Positions 49,104 through 57,791 of a DNA stretch of 64,000 nt are shown piece by piece (within the stretch, counting starts at the first letter, position 1; each line of letters starts with the position of its first letter). Position numbers and translations under genes: made by a program. This stretch comes from Anaerozeibacter sp031551775 (GTDB lineage Bacteria > Bacillota > Clostridia > Christensenellales > Aristaeellaceae): contig JAVBND010000017.1 in assembly GCA_031551775.1 (NCBI GenBank), positions 1-64,000 on the forward strand, in the 5' to 3' direction. Below the pieces are notes generated by a model. The model had not been told where the DNA came from and did no database searches. It worked only from the letters and a program-made list of their open reading frames with translations.

Positions 49104-50390
49104 ATGAATAGCGCGTACGCCCGGACTGGGCAGGGCCTCACCGAGGCCGAGATCAAATTGGCGCTTATCGAATCCATCAAGGGGCGGCAGCTTAAGAAGG
49201 TGCTGCTGCTCCCGCCGGACTTCACCCGCTACAACTCCAACTGCGGCCTGATCACGCGGCTGTACGTTCACATGTTTGAGGAAATGGGCGTAGAGGCGGA
49301 TATCATGCCCGCCCTCGGCTCCCATTTTCCCGTGACGGCCGAGGAAGCGGCCATCATGTTTTGCGGCATCCCCCATGAAAAGCTGATCCCCCACGATTGG
49401 CGCACCGACGTGGTGAAGCTCGGCACGGTGCCAGGGGAATACCTGCATAATGTGAGCGAGGGGCTGTGGGACGAGCCCATCGCCTGTGAGATCAACCGCC
49501 GGGTGCTCGACCCTTCCTACGACCTGATCATCTCCTTGGGGCAGGTCGTGCCGCATGAGGTGGTCGGCATGGGCAATTATTCAAAAAACCTCTTTGTAGG
49601 CGTTGGCGGCAGCGACATGATCAACAAGTCCCACATGTTGGGTGCGATCTACGGCATCGAACGCATTCTCGGCCAGGACCACACGCCGGTGCGCGAGCTG
49701 TTTGACTATGCGCTGGAGCGTTTCCTCGCCAATCGGCCCATCCTCTTTGTGCAGACGGTTTGTACCGCGTCGGGCGCGGGCATCCACACCCACGGGCTGT
49801 TCATAGGCGAGGGGAGGGGCCCCTTTGAGGCGGCTGTCAAGCTGGCGCTTGAGAAAAATGTCACATTCGTTGATCACGGGATTCAAAAATGCATCTCCTT
49901 CCTTGACCCGCAGGAGTTTAAGAGCACATGGGTGGGCAATAAGGCGCTGTACCGCGTGCGCAAAGCCATGGCCGACGGTGGGCAGCTGATCATCCTCGCG
50001 CCGGGCATTGAGACCTTTGGCGAGGACCCGCAGATCGATAGGCTGATCCGCAAGTATGGACACTGTGGGCGGAGGAACGTATTTGAGAAGCTGAAAGACC
50101 CTGCTTGCGAAGACCTGAGGCAGATGCAGGGTACGGCGGCGCACTTGATCCACGGCTCGGTCGATGGCCGCTTCAAGGTGACCTACGCGGTAAAGCGGTC
50201 GATGATGGCGGGCATTGAGGCCATCGGCTTTCACGCCATGGATATAGACGAGGCGCTTATGCGTTACAACCCCAAAGCATTGACCGAGGGCTATCAGATG
50301 CTGCCGGATGGCGAGGAGATATTCTTCATCGCCAACCCGGCGCTTGGCCTGTGGATCAACCGGGAAACTTTTATGAAGGAGGGCAACTGA
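49104..50390 (+). CDS. LarA-family nickel-pincer hydroxyacid racemase/epimerase
   Basis: Protein of 428 residues in the lactate racemase LarA (DUF2088) family. Residues matching the LarA active site are visible: His in ALGSHFPVT (near 74), His in VVPHEVVG (near 154), Lys in YSKNLFVGVGG (near 163) and His in NKSHMLGA (near 178). The Lys holds the nickel-pincer cofactor in LarA. Homologues include gluconate 2-epimerase and malate racemases, so a sugar-acid epimerase fits here. LarB, LarC and LarE, needed to make the cofactor, are not in the window. The ATG at 49104 lacks a strong ribosome site and sits 3 bases after the SDR stop, so coupling is likely. Confidence 0.85.
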   Translation: MNSAYARTGQGLTEAEIKLALIESIKGRQLKKVLLLPPDFTRYNSNCGLITRLYVHMFEEMGVEADIMPALGSHFPVTAEEAAIMFCGIPHEKLIPHDWRTDVVKLGTVPGEYLHNVSEGLWDEPIACEINRRVLDPSYDLIISLGQVVPHEVVGMGNYSKNLFVGVGGSDMINKSHMLGAIYGIERILGQDHTPVRELFDYALERFLANRPILFVQTVCTASGAGIHTHGLFIGEGRGPFEAAVKLALEKNVTFVDHGIQKCISFLDPQEFKSTWVGNKALYRVRKAMADGGQLIILAPGIETFGEDPQIDRLIRKYGHCGRRNVFEKLKDPACEDLRQMQGTAAHLIHGSVDGRFKVTYAVKRSMMAGIEAIGFHAMDIDEALMRYNPKALTEGYQMLPDGEEIFFIANPALGLWINRETFMKEGN

Positions 50391-50391
50391 C

Positions 50392-51078
50392 ATGCTGCTG
50401 GAGCTTAGCTATCCCTTTGGAATGAGTCAGCCCAAATGGCCGACCAACCCCAATGATTATTGCGTGTGGGACACCTGCGCCGAGCGCGGGGATGTCAACA
50501 ACGCATCCTCGATCTACCATCACATGCACAACGGCACCCATGTGGACGCGCCCAAGCATTTCTATCCCGGCGGGCGTGGCATCGACGAATTGCCCATCGA
50601 GGATTTCTGCTATGACGCGCCGCTGGTAATAAAGATCGCCAAAGGTAAGGGCGAGCGCATCGATAGGGTAGATCTTGAACCTTACGCGGAGCAGATTGCC
50701 GCGTGCGATATCTTGCTGGTTTATACAGGCTACGCCGATCTCAGGAGCACAAATCCCGCGGCGTTCATTGACGATTTTCCCTGCTGGGGCGCGGACGCGG
50801 GCGCTTATTTGCGAAAAGGTTTTCCCAGACTTAAAGCCATCGCCATGGACGTGCTGAGCGTGGACAGCGCGGTTTCCGGCACTGAAGAGGGCTTCCCGGC
50901 CCATCATGCCATCCTTGATGAGGACGAGGCGCATCCGGAAAGGACGCTTTTGATCTTCGAGGACGTGAACACAAAGAAACTGTACGAGGCTGGTCGGCCT
51001 GCGAAGGCGATCTATGCGTTTCCGCTGCGCTTCACGGGGCTGGAAGCTTCGCCGATCGCCATGGTGGCAGAGCTGTAA
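50392..51078 (+). CDS. Cyclase family metal-dependent hydrolase (copy 1)
   Basis: Protein of 228 residues, PF04199 (kynurenine formamidase-like). MHNGTHVDAPKHFYPGG (near 43-59) is the metal-binding HxGTHxDxPxH motif, and FEDVNTKKLYEAGRPAKAIY lies near the C-terminus. The family hydrolyses formamides, amides or lactone-like bonds. AAGGAGGGCAACTGAC precedes the ATG. A second, shorter, divergent member lies at 55227 on the opposite strand of the same island. Confidence 0.82.
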   Translation: MLLELSYPFGMSQPKWPTNPNDYCVWDTCAERGDVNNASSIYHHMHNGTHVDAPKHFYPGGRGIDELPIEDFCYDAPLVIKIAKGKGERIDRVDLEPYAEQIAACDILLVYTGYADLRSTNPAAFIDDFPCWGADAGAYLRKGFPRLKAIAMDVLSVDSAVSGTEEGFPAHHAILDEDEAHPERTLLIFEDVNTKKLYEAGRPAKAIYAFPLRFTGLEASPIAMVAEL

Positions 51079-51093
51079 GAGGGAGGTGGAAAT

Positions 51094-52131
51094 ATGTATT
51101 TTATCACCATCGACTGCGGGACGACGAATTCGCGCGTGTACATCGTGGACGAAAAGGGCAATATCCACGGCAAGGCAACCCGGAATGTGGGCGTGCGCAA
51201 CACCTCCATGACGGGCTCGAGGGAATGCCTCGAGACGGGGCTGCGTGAGGCGGCCTTTGAGGTCATCGGAAAATCGGGCATTGATCCGCATCAGTTCAAA
51301 GCGATCCTGTCCTCCGGCATGATCACTTCCGAGATTGGGCTGTGTGAAATCCCGCATCTTTGTGCGCCCTGTGACACCGAGACTCTGGCGGCGAATCTGA
51401 CCCGGGTCAATGACGTTCACCTGACGGATCTCAATATCCCTATGTACTTCGTGCGCGGCATCAAGAATGCCATGCCCGAGCAGGTCGAGGATCCCTTTGG
51501 CCTTGTGGGGGAGCTTGATTTCATGCGCGGCGAGGAGACGCAGGTGGCGGGCCTGCTGGCGCAGAAGCGGCTTACGCTACCGGCCACGCTGGTAATGCTG
51601 TCCTCCCATACAAAGTTTATCCCCATCAATGAAAAAGGAGAGATACTGGGCAGCCTTACCACCGCCAGTGGCCAGGTACACGAAGCCATCCTCAAGCAGA
51701 CCTTCGTGGGCAAGTCAGTGGTTAAGCCTGAGGGCGCGGAAGACCAACCCGAGGATTACTTTGAACCAGCGATCGTAGCTCAGGCCGCGCGCTGGATTGG
51801 CCGTGGCGGCCTCCTGCGCGCAACAATGCTGCCGCGGTTTCTGGATGTGCTGCTGAACACCAAATGGTATGAACGCAAGCATTTCTATGAATCCCTGATT
51901 GCGTCGGAGGATATGATGGCCATCGGTCAGATGGATACCTTCGATCCCGTCTTTAAGCAGCGCTTTGTGTTCGTCGGCCTACCGGGCCGCTGCCGCCTGT
52001 ATGAGTATGTCGTTAAGCAGAACTTGCCTGAGGCGCAGGTGCGCTCCATTTCTGATGCAATGGAGATCGACAAGATGAGCATCGACGGTGTACTCGAAAT
52101 TGCGAAGAAAGCGGGGATCTTCCGTGGCTAA
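51094..52131 (+). CDS. dgoK: 2-dehydro-3-deoxygalactonokinase (DgoK family)
   Basis: ASKHA-fold kinase of 345 residues that phosphorylates 2-keto-3-deoxygalactonate in the De Ley-Doudoroff galactonate pathway. FITIDCGTTNSRVYIVDEKG (3-22) is the ATP-binding phosphate-1 region; SSGMITSEIGLCEIPHL (near 70-86), MRGEETQVAGLLAQ (near 143) and SHTKFIPINEKGEI (near 170) are characteristic of DgoK. GAGGGAGGTGGAAAT precedes the ATG. The product would be cleaved by the KDPG-family aldolase at 54224. The actual sugar acid may differ from galactonate. Confidence 0.87.
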   Translation: MYFITIDCGTTNSRVYIVDEKGNIHGKATRNVGVRNTSMTGSRECLETGLREAAFEVIGKSGIDPHQFKAILSSGMITSEIGLCEIPHLCAPCDTETLAANLTRVNDVHLTDLNIPMYFVRGIKNAMPEQVEDPFGLVGELDFMRGEETQVAGLLAQKRLTLPATLVMLSSHTKFIPINEKGEILGSLTTASGQVHEAILKQTFVGKSVVKPEGAEDQPEDYFEPAIVAQAARWIGRGGLLRATMLPRFLDVLLNTKWYERKHFYESLIASEDMMAIGQMDTFDPVFKQRFVFVGLPGRCRLYEYVVKQNLPEAQVRSISDAMEIDKMSIDGVLEIAKKAGIFRG

Positions 52132-53110
52132 ATTCAAGATCGTCATTGCGGATTATTATTATGCCAACCAGAACCAGGAGAACGCGGTGTACGCGAGGCT
52201 TGGCGGCGATGTCGAGGTCGTAGACCTGACACAGGTTGTAGCGGGCGGCATCTTGGAACCAGAGCAATTGATCCCCTATGTGCGTCATTGCGATGCGCTG
52301 GTGGTGCAGTTTGCCAAGGTCACCGAGCAGGTTATCGAGGCGATGGAGCACTGCCAGGTCATCGCGCGCTACGCCATTGGCGTAGACAACATCAACGTCG
52401 AGGCAGCGACCCGCAAGGGCATCTATGTGGCGAACGTGCCGGACTACTGCATCGACGAGGTGGCCAATACCGCGGCTGCGCATCTGCTGAACGGGTTGCG
52501 CAAGGTGAGCTATGCGCGCGACTTGCTGCTTAAGGGACAGTTTTCGATGAAAGCCATCGAGCCGCTGCACCGGGTGAAGAACGCCACGCTGTGTTTGTTG
52601 GGTTTTGGTAACATTGCTCGAAATTTGATGGACAAGATGCAGCCCTTCTTTGGCCGTATCGTGGCCTATGATCCTTACTTCAAGGATCGCGCGGGCTATT
52701 CCAATATTGAATTCATTGATGATCTGAAAACGGCCGTTATGCAGGCGGACGCGATTTCCATCCATGTGCCGATGATGGAAGCCACGCGCGGTATGGTGAA
52801 CGCCGAGGTGCTGGCGGCGGCCAGGGACGGCGTTGTCATCGTCAATACCGCCCGAGGAGGCATTATCGATGACGATGCGCTGCTGACAGCGCTTGGCAAC
52901 GGCAAGGTGGGCTTCGCGGGCCTCGATGTCATCAATGGCGAAGATTTCGCGGCATCGCCTTATCTCAACCATCCAAAGGTTTGTCTGACACCACACTTTG
53001 GCTGGAATTCTGTAGAGGCAGGGCTTGAACTACAGCGCAAGACCGCGGAAAACGTAGCCGCGGCACTTACCCAGGGCAAGCCTGTGTTTCATGTGAATCT
53101 TAAGGGCTGA
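52124..53110 (+). CDS. D-isomer-specific 2-hydroxyacid dehydrogenase (C-terminal-binding-protein-like)
   Basis: NAD-dependent dehydrogenase of 328 residues. GFGNIARNLMDKM (near 158) is the Rossmann loop, IARYAIGVDNINVEAATRKG (near 81-100) contains the conserved GVDNI, NTARGGIIDDDALL (near 240) carries the catalytic-region Arg neighbourhood, and Glu and His appear in VINGED and LTPHFGW. The start is GTG at 52124 with GCGGGGATC upstream, overlapping the dgoK stop by 8 bases; the open frame extends upstream inside dgoK without a ribosome site. It may act on the hydroxyacid or keto acid of the pathway. It is the last gene of the plus-strand block. Confidence 0.88.
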   Translation: MAKFKIVIADYYYANQNQENAVYARLGGDVEVVDLTQVVAGGILEPEQLIPYVRHCDALVVQFAKVTEQVIEAMEHCQVIARYAIGVDNINVEAATRKGIYVANVPDYCIDEVANTAAAHLLNGLRKVSYARDLLLKGQFSMKAIEPLHRVKNATLCLLGFGNIARNLMDKMQPFFGRIVAYDPYFKDRAGYSNIEFIDDLKTAVMQADAISIHVPMMEATRGMVNAEVLAAARDGVVIVNTARGGIIDDDALLTALGNGKVGFAGLDVINGEDFAASPYLNHPKVCLTPHFGWNSVEAGLELQRKTAENVAAALTQGKPVFHVNLKG

Positions 53111-53127
53111 TGCGCGGACCCCATGAT

Positions 53128-53165
53128 ATTGGCGGGATGTCTTCAGACGAGACAGCCCCGCCAAT
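53128..53165. terminator. Bidirectional terminator-like hairpin between converging operons
   Basis: ATTGGCGGG (53128-53136) and CCCGCCAAT (53157-53165) with an inner TGTCT/AGACA pairing. It lies between the plus-strand dehydrogenase and the minus-strand kinase. The A/T flanks are weak. Confidence 0.65.
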
Positions 53166-53181
53166 CTGTTGAATGCGTATA

Positions 53182-54207
53182 TTACCGTTGCACGCGACCG
53201 GAGCTATCTCCAGTCATCAGCCGCGTGACTTCAGAAACGCCAACGCGGTTCAGATCGCCGAGGATGCTATGTTTCAGGCAACTGGCGGCGGTAGCGAACT
53301 CGAGGGCGTCGTCATGGGTCTCGTAGTGGGTCAGGCCGTAGATCAGGCCACCGGAAAAGCTGTCTCCGCCGCCAACGCGGTCGATGATGTCGCGGATCTC
53401 ATAGGACTTGGATACGTAGAAGTGGTCGCGGTCGTTGATGCAAGCCGCCCAGGTGTTCCAATTGGCGCTGTGGCTGCCGCGCAGGGTGATGGCAATTAGC
53501 CTCATGTCAGGGTAGATCGAGAGCACCTTATCGCTTAGGGCACGGTATTTTTCGCGATCCAGTTCACCAGAACTGACATCCACATCAAGCTTTATACCCA
53601 GGGACTTTTGAACGTCCTCCTCATTGGCGATGGCGACGTCCACGTACTTGACGAGCTCGCACATGACCTCTTCGGCATTCTTCCCGTACTTCCACAGGTT
53701 TTTGCGGTAATTCAGATCACAGGAGACGGTGATGCCCTGCGCCTTGGCGTAGCGCATGGCATCGAGGCTGAGTTGCATGGCGGTCTGCGAGATGGCGGGT
53801 GTGATGCCGGTGATGTGGAACCACTCGACACCTTCAAAGGCTGCCGCCCAGTCGATGTCCTCGGGCTTGGCAAGGGCGATGGAGGAATAATCGCGATCAT
53901 AGATGACTTTGCTGGGCAACTGATTCGCGCCGGTCTCCAGGAAATAAATACCCATGCGGCCAGGGCCGCGCTGGATTTTGCGGGTGTTCACGCCAAACCT
54001 GCGCATCTCGCGGATGCATTGTTCACCCAGCTCGTTGTCGGGCAGCACGGTGAAGTAATCCACGTCCTGGCCGAAGTTAGCCAGGGAAACGGCCACGTTG
54101 GCCTCGCCGCCGCCGAAGGTAGCTTCCAGCATGTTGCTCTGGAAGAAGCGTTCATAGCCCGGTGCGCGCAGGCGCATCATAATTTCCCCAAATGTCATAA
54201 ACCGCAT
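53182..54207 (-). CDS. kdgK: PfkB-family sugar kinase, probable 2-dehydro-3-deoxygluconokinase
   Basis: Ribokinase-fold kinase of 341 residues. GGGEANVAVSLANFGQDVDY (near 32-51) is PfkB signature 1 and the catalytic anion-hole region reads DRVGGGDSFSGGLIYGL (near 281-297). DLNYRKNLWKY near 180 and NEEDV near 208 are typical of KDG kinases. It would phosphorylate 2-keto-3-deoxygluconate to KDPG for the aldolase encoded just upstream in the same direction. A GAGGAGGGGTTATT ribosome site precedes the ATG. Specificity is inferred from context. Confidence 0.85.
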   Translation of the reverse strand: MRFMTFGEIMMRLRAPGYERFFQSNMLEATFGGGEANVAVSLANFGQDVDYFTVLPDNELGEQCIREMRRFGVNTRKIQRGPGRMGIYFLETGANQLPSKVIYDRDYSSIALAKPEDIDWAAAFEGVEWFHITGITPAISQTAMQLSLDAMRYAKAQGITVSCDLNYRKNLWKYGKNAEEVMCELVKYVDVAIANEEDVQKSLGIKLDVDVSSGELDREKYRALSDKVLSIYPDMRLIAITLRGSHSANWNTWAACINDRDHFYVSKSYEIRDIIDRVGGGDSFSGGLIYGLTHYETHDDALEFATAASCLKHSILGDLNRVGVSEVTRLMTGDSSGRVQR

Positions 54208-54223
54208 AATAACCCCTCCTCAA

Positions 54224-55180
54224 TCACTTCTGCAAAAGGTGGATGGCAAAACCGCCGATCTCGCTTTTCAGGTACACTGCAGCCATTCGATCGCCCTTAT
54301 ATTTGACAGTCTCGGGATCGATTTGGAAGCCCCTCTTTTCAAGCGTTGCTATCGCCGCCTGGATAGCATTGGTGCTAACGGCAAGATGACCGTTGGCGCC
54401 GAGGTAGTTGGACTTCATGACCTCTATCTTCGGCGAGACGAAGTTTGAGGAATTGCCCGGCTTCACTGGAAAGTCGAATAGCTCATTAAAGGCGCTACAT
54501 ACGGTCTCGGATACCTCAGCGTCAGGGCAGTTGATGCCCACATGGGCGATCTCGAAACCCAGCATATTCGTTCGCGCGGCGGCGCACAGCGCGGTTATTT
54601 TGTCAAAGTTATGAGCGGCAATATCATCTTTGTCGCAGATCCAGCTGCCACCTACGGCATGGATGAAGGGCGCGGCGATGTACTGCCCCACATTGTCCGC
54701 GTTGATGCCGCCGGTGGGAATGAACTTCACCTGACCGAAAGGCGCGGACAGTGCCTTCATGGCGTCAAGACCGCCGTACACACTGGCGGGGAAGAATTTA
54801 AGTACCTTGAGCCCCAGCTTTAGCGCCGCTGTGATCTCTGTGGGGGTGACGCAGCCGGGTACGACGGAGACGCCGTTGTCTATTGACCAGCGCACGACTT
54901 CCTCGTCAAAGCCGGGGGAGACGATAAACTGCGCGCCCGCTTCCACTGCGCGCTTTAATTGCTCAAGCGTTATGACGGTACCCGCGCCGACGAGCACATC
55001 GGGACACTGTTCGGATACAGCCTTGATGGCATCGGCGGCGGCCGCCGTGCGAAAAGTGATCTCCATGACGTCGATACCGCCATCCAACATGGCTTTTGCC
55101 GTGGGCACGGCGTCGGCGGCTTTTTCCAGCACGACCACAGGCACGATGCCGGACATAGCCAGTCTGTCCTGTACGTTCAT
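54224..55180 (-). CDS. KDPG/KHG aldolase fused to a VOC-like domain
   Basis: Protein of 318 residues. The N-terminal 205 or so are a class I 2-keto-3-deoxy-6-phosphogluconate aldolase: MEITFRT (near 39-45, catalytic Glu), VGAGTVIT (near 62) and LKFFPAS (near 127-133, Schiff-base Lys). The C-terminal 110 residues (from about 210, FEIAHVGINCPDAEVSE onward to GGFAIHLLQ) look like a glyoxalase/VOC beta-alpha-beta unit. Stand-alone KDPG aldolases are about 210 residues. AAGGAGGAACTCCCTT precedes the ATG. It should cleave the phosphorylated products of both the DgoK-like and KDG-type kinases to pyruvate and glyceraldehyde 3-phosphate. The role of the added domain is unknown. Confidence 0.87.
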   Translation of the reverse strand: MNVQDRLAMSGIVPVVVLEKAADAVPTAKAMLDGGIDVMEITFRTAAAADAIKAVSEQCPDVLVGAGTVITLEQLKRAVEAGAQFIVSPGFDEEVVRWSIDNGVSVVPGCVTPTEITAALKLGLKVLKFFPASVYGGLDAMKALSAPFGQVKFIPTGGINADNVGQYIAAPFIHAVGGSWICDKDDIAAHNFDKITALCAAARTNMLGFEIAHVGINCPDAEVSETVCSAFNELFDFPVKPGNSSNFVSPKIEVMKSNYLGANGHLAVSTNAIQAAIATLEKRGFQIDPETVKYKGDRMAAVYLKSEIGGFAIHLLQK

Positions 55181-55226
55181 AAGGGAGTTCCTCCTTGCGA
55201 TTGAATAATCCTATGTTATTTATGTG

Positions 55227-55808
55227 TCAGTCTTGCAGCAGTACGGCTCTTGCGGGCGCGCCGTCACAGACGCCAAAGTTCACCGGAAACGCGATCAGCG
55301 TATAGTCGCCGTCTGCGACGCCTTCAAAGCTGACGTTTTCCACGATGCCTACATCGCCCAGCAGAAGCGTTCGGTGTATGGTCTTTTCGTTGTCGAGCGG
55401 CGCGGGACTCCAGCCGTCGGTTACCAGGCAGCGGATGGCGCGTGCTACCAAGTAGTCCGCTGCCTCCTCTGACAAGTAGGTGAAGCCGTCACCGTGGATT
55501 CCGATGCGCTCGGCACCGTCAATTTTCCCTTCGAAATCCGCGCGGGTCAGCATGCGATGGGGGGGAAAACTGAGCACGCGGATAGGACCGTAGTAAATGG
55601 AGAGATCCATATCTCCGATGCCGGGTGCGCCAGCGACAAAGTGGCGCATGGCGTCCACGTGGGTGCCGGCATGGGTGTTGGTTGAAACCCACGTGAAATT
55701 GCTATCATCGCCGCGCTCGATGAAATTGACCTGGGTCAGCGTGGTCTCCGGCGCAGTTGGATATTTGGGCGCTTGATGGATGGGTCGGGAAATGTCGATG
55801 ATCCGCAT
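55227..55808 (-). CDS. Cyclase family metal-dependent hydrolase (copy 2)
   Basis: Protein of 193 residues in PF04199. THAGTHVDAMRHFVAG (near 46-61) is the metal motif, IDISRPIHQAPKYP opens the chain, and FPVNFGVCDGAPARAVLL closes it, matching shorter kynurenine formamidase-like proteins. It is about 35 residues shorter than copy 1 and differs throughout, so the two probably act on different substrates or steps. AGGAGGCAAATACAT precedes the ATG. It lies between the permease genes of system 2 and the aldolase gene on the minus strand. Confidence 0.82.
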   Translation of the reverse strand: MRIIDISRPIHQAPKYPTAPETTLTQVNFIERGDDSNFTWVSTNTHAGTHVDAMRHFVAGAPGIGDMDLSIYYGPIRVLSFPPHRMLTRADFEGKIDGAERIGIHGDGFTYLSEEAADYLVARAIRCLVTDGWSPAPLDNEKTIHRTLLLGDVGIVENVSFEGVADGDYTLIAFPVNFGVCDGAPARAVLLQD

Positions 55809-55826
55809 ATGTATTTGCCTCCTTGC

Positions 55827-56783
55827 TTAGACGCGAACCTTGTTGTCGCGGGCGTAGAGCATGATGAGCAGCAGGATCAACGCGCCTTGGCCGACCTGGC
55901 GGAAGCCCTCCGCCATGCGCAAGATTTGCAGAAAATCGGTAAAGACGATCATGATCAGTGAGCCTACAGCGGAGCCGAGGTAGCCGCCTTTGCCGCCGTT
56001 GATGGACGTGCCGCCGATGATCACTGCCGCGATGACCGCGGTATCGTACTTAAGGCCCGCGTCCATGTAGCTCTCGCCGGTGTAGCCGATCAGGAGGAAA
56101 CCGGTGATGCACGCGATCAGCGCGGAGAGGATGTATACGCTGAAGACCACCTTGCGCGTGTTGACGCCGGAGAAGCGGGCGGCGGTCGGGCTTGTCCCCA
56201 CGGCGTAGATCTTTCGCCCGTAGGGTGTCAGCTTAAGCATCGCGATGGTCAGCGCCGCCATGACGAACCATACGATGACGATATAGGGAACCGGGCCGAT
56301 GGAACCGTTCGCGATGGTGTAGATTAGCGGCGCTGTATAGCCTTTGGGGGTGCCTTTGGTCCAGATGGTATATACGCCGCGCACCACGGTGCCCAGGCCC
56401 AGCGTCATGATGAAGGCGGGAATCCGCAGGATGCAGGTGCCGATGCCGTTGAGCACGCCAACAACAATAGCCAGGGCCAGGCAGGCAAGGATGGCCTGTG
56501 GGATATTGGCATTGCTGGTGTTCATGTACTGCGCCGCAAGTATGTAGGAGAAGGAGATCGTGTAGGGAATCGATAGGTCGATGCCGCCGGATAGGATAAC
56601 GAGGGTCTGCGCGATGGCCGCCATGCCCATGAAGGAGGCCAGGCGAAAAACGCCCATCATGTGAGGCAGCGCCAAATAGGTGGGCGAACAGAGCTGCGCC
56701 AGCAGCAGGATGACGGCCAGAAACAGGTAGACCGCGTACCGGTTGAAGTTGTTTTTCGCAAATACAAGCGCTCGGTTGTTCAT
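55827..56783 (-). CDS. Sugar ABC transporter permease (system 2, second)
   Basis: RbsC-type membrane protein of 318 residues with about eight to ten helices. ILSGGIDLSIPYTISFSYI near 63-81, GTSPTAARFSGVNTRKV near 197-213 and GGTSINGGKGGYLGSAVG near 262 are family motifs. The start is placed at 56783 because AAGGAGTG lies 8 bases before it; earlier GTG/ATG codons overlap that site. Together with the permease at 56796 it forms a likely heterodimeric pore. Confidence 0.9.
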   Translation of the reverse strand: MNNRALVFAKNNFNRYAVYLFLAVILLLAQLCSPTYLALPHMMGVFRLASFMGMAAIAQTLVILSGGIDLSIPYTISFSYILAAQYMNTSNANIPQAILACLALAIVVGVLNGIGTCILRIPAFIMTLGLGTVVRGVYTIWTKGTPKGYTAPLIYTIANGSIGPVPYIVIVWFVMAALTIAMLKLTPYGRKIYAVGTSPTAARFSGVNTRKVVFSVYILSALIACITGFLLIGYTGESYMDAGLKYDTAVIAAVIIGGTSINGGKGGYLGSAVGSLIMIVFTDFLQILRMAEGFRQVGQGALILLLIMLYARDNKVRV

Positions 56784-56795
56784 ATTCATCACTCC

Positions 56796-57791
56796 TTACC
56801 CTTTGCGATGACGCGTTTCGAAGCTGCCGATCATCAGCGCGAAGATCAGGATGGCGCCCTGGCAGGCATACTGATAATGGGTGCTGATGTTCATCATATT
56901 GATGATGCTGTTGACCAGATAGATGATGATCGCACCGCAAGCTGTGCCGTAGGATTGGCCGACCGCGCCGGTCATCAGCGTTCCGCCGACGACGGTTGCG
57001 GAGATGGCGTAAACGGTGTAGGTGTTGCCGATGCTTGTGTCGCCCGTATAGGTGCGGCAAGACAGATACAGGCCGCCCAATGCACACAGCAGGCCGCACA
57101 GCATATAGGCCTTGAGCTTGGTTTGCCTTACCTTGACGCCAGAGGCATAGGCGGCGCTCTCATTGCCGCCGATGGAGCGCAGAGCCATGCCGAATGAGGT
57201 CTTGTTGGTGACAAAGGCGAGGATCGCCACGACGATCACCGCAAAGATGAAGCTCATGGGCGTGGTCTTGTCAAAGACTTTCTGCGTCATGATTTTGGCA
57301 AAGTCAGGATGGACAGTGCCGCCTGGGATCGGCATCAGGACAAGGGCGATGCCTTGGAAGATTGCCGAGGTGGCGATGGTGACGATGATGGATGGCAGGC
57401 GGAACACCGCTACAAACAGCCCGTTCAAGGCACCACAGGCAAGGCCCAGGAGCACCGTCAGCACAAGCGAGAGTACGGCGCCCCACACGGTGGGAATCCT
57501 CGTCATAATATAGACGCTGAAACAGTTGCCCAGCGTAACCATCGAACCGACTGAGATATCGATGCCCGAGGTGAGGATAACCAAGAACTGGCCCAGTGCC
57601 GCGAGCATCAGCGCAAAGCAACTGTTCATGAGGTTGCCGTAGTTATAGAGTGTACGGAAGTTCTCGTTGACGATGCTCATCACGAGTAAGATGAGTACGG
57701 TGAAAATGACCACAAAGCACTGGTGAAAGTAGCGGTAGGAAAAGTCCGCTCCACGCAGGCGGGGTGCCCTCACGTTCCCGTTCATGCTCAT
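56796..57791 (-). CDS. Sugar ABC transporter permease (system 2, first)
   Basis: RbsC-type membrane protein of 331 residues. ILTSGIDISVGSMVTLGNC near 70-88 and SIGGNESAAYASGVKVRQTK near 208-227 are family motifs. The ATG at 57791 overlaps the stop of the ATPase gene by 4 bases and is preceded by AAGGAGGACGT. Order and orientation mirror system 1. Confidence 0.9.
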   Translation of the reverse strand: MSMNGNVRAPRLRGADFSYRYFHQCFVVIFTVLILLVMSIVNENFRTLYNYGNLMNSCFALMLAALGQFLVILTSGIDISVGSMVTLGNCFSVYIMTRIPTVWGAVLSLVLTVLLGLACGALNGLFVAVFRLPSIIVTIATSAIFQGIALVLMPIPGGTVHPDFAKIMTQKVFDKTTPMSFIFAVIVVAILAFVTNKTSFGMALRSIGGNESAAYASGVKVRQTKLKAYMLCGLLCALGGLYLSCRTYTGDTSIGNTYTVYAISATVVGGTLMTGAVGQSYGTACGAIIIYLVNSIINMMNISTHYQYACQGAILIFALMIGSFETRHRKG

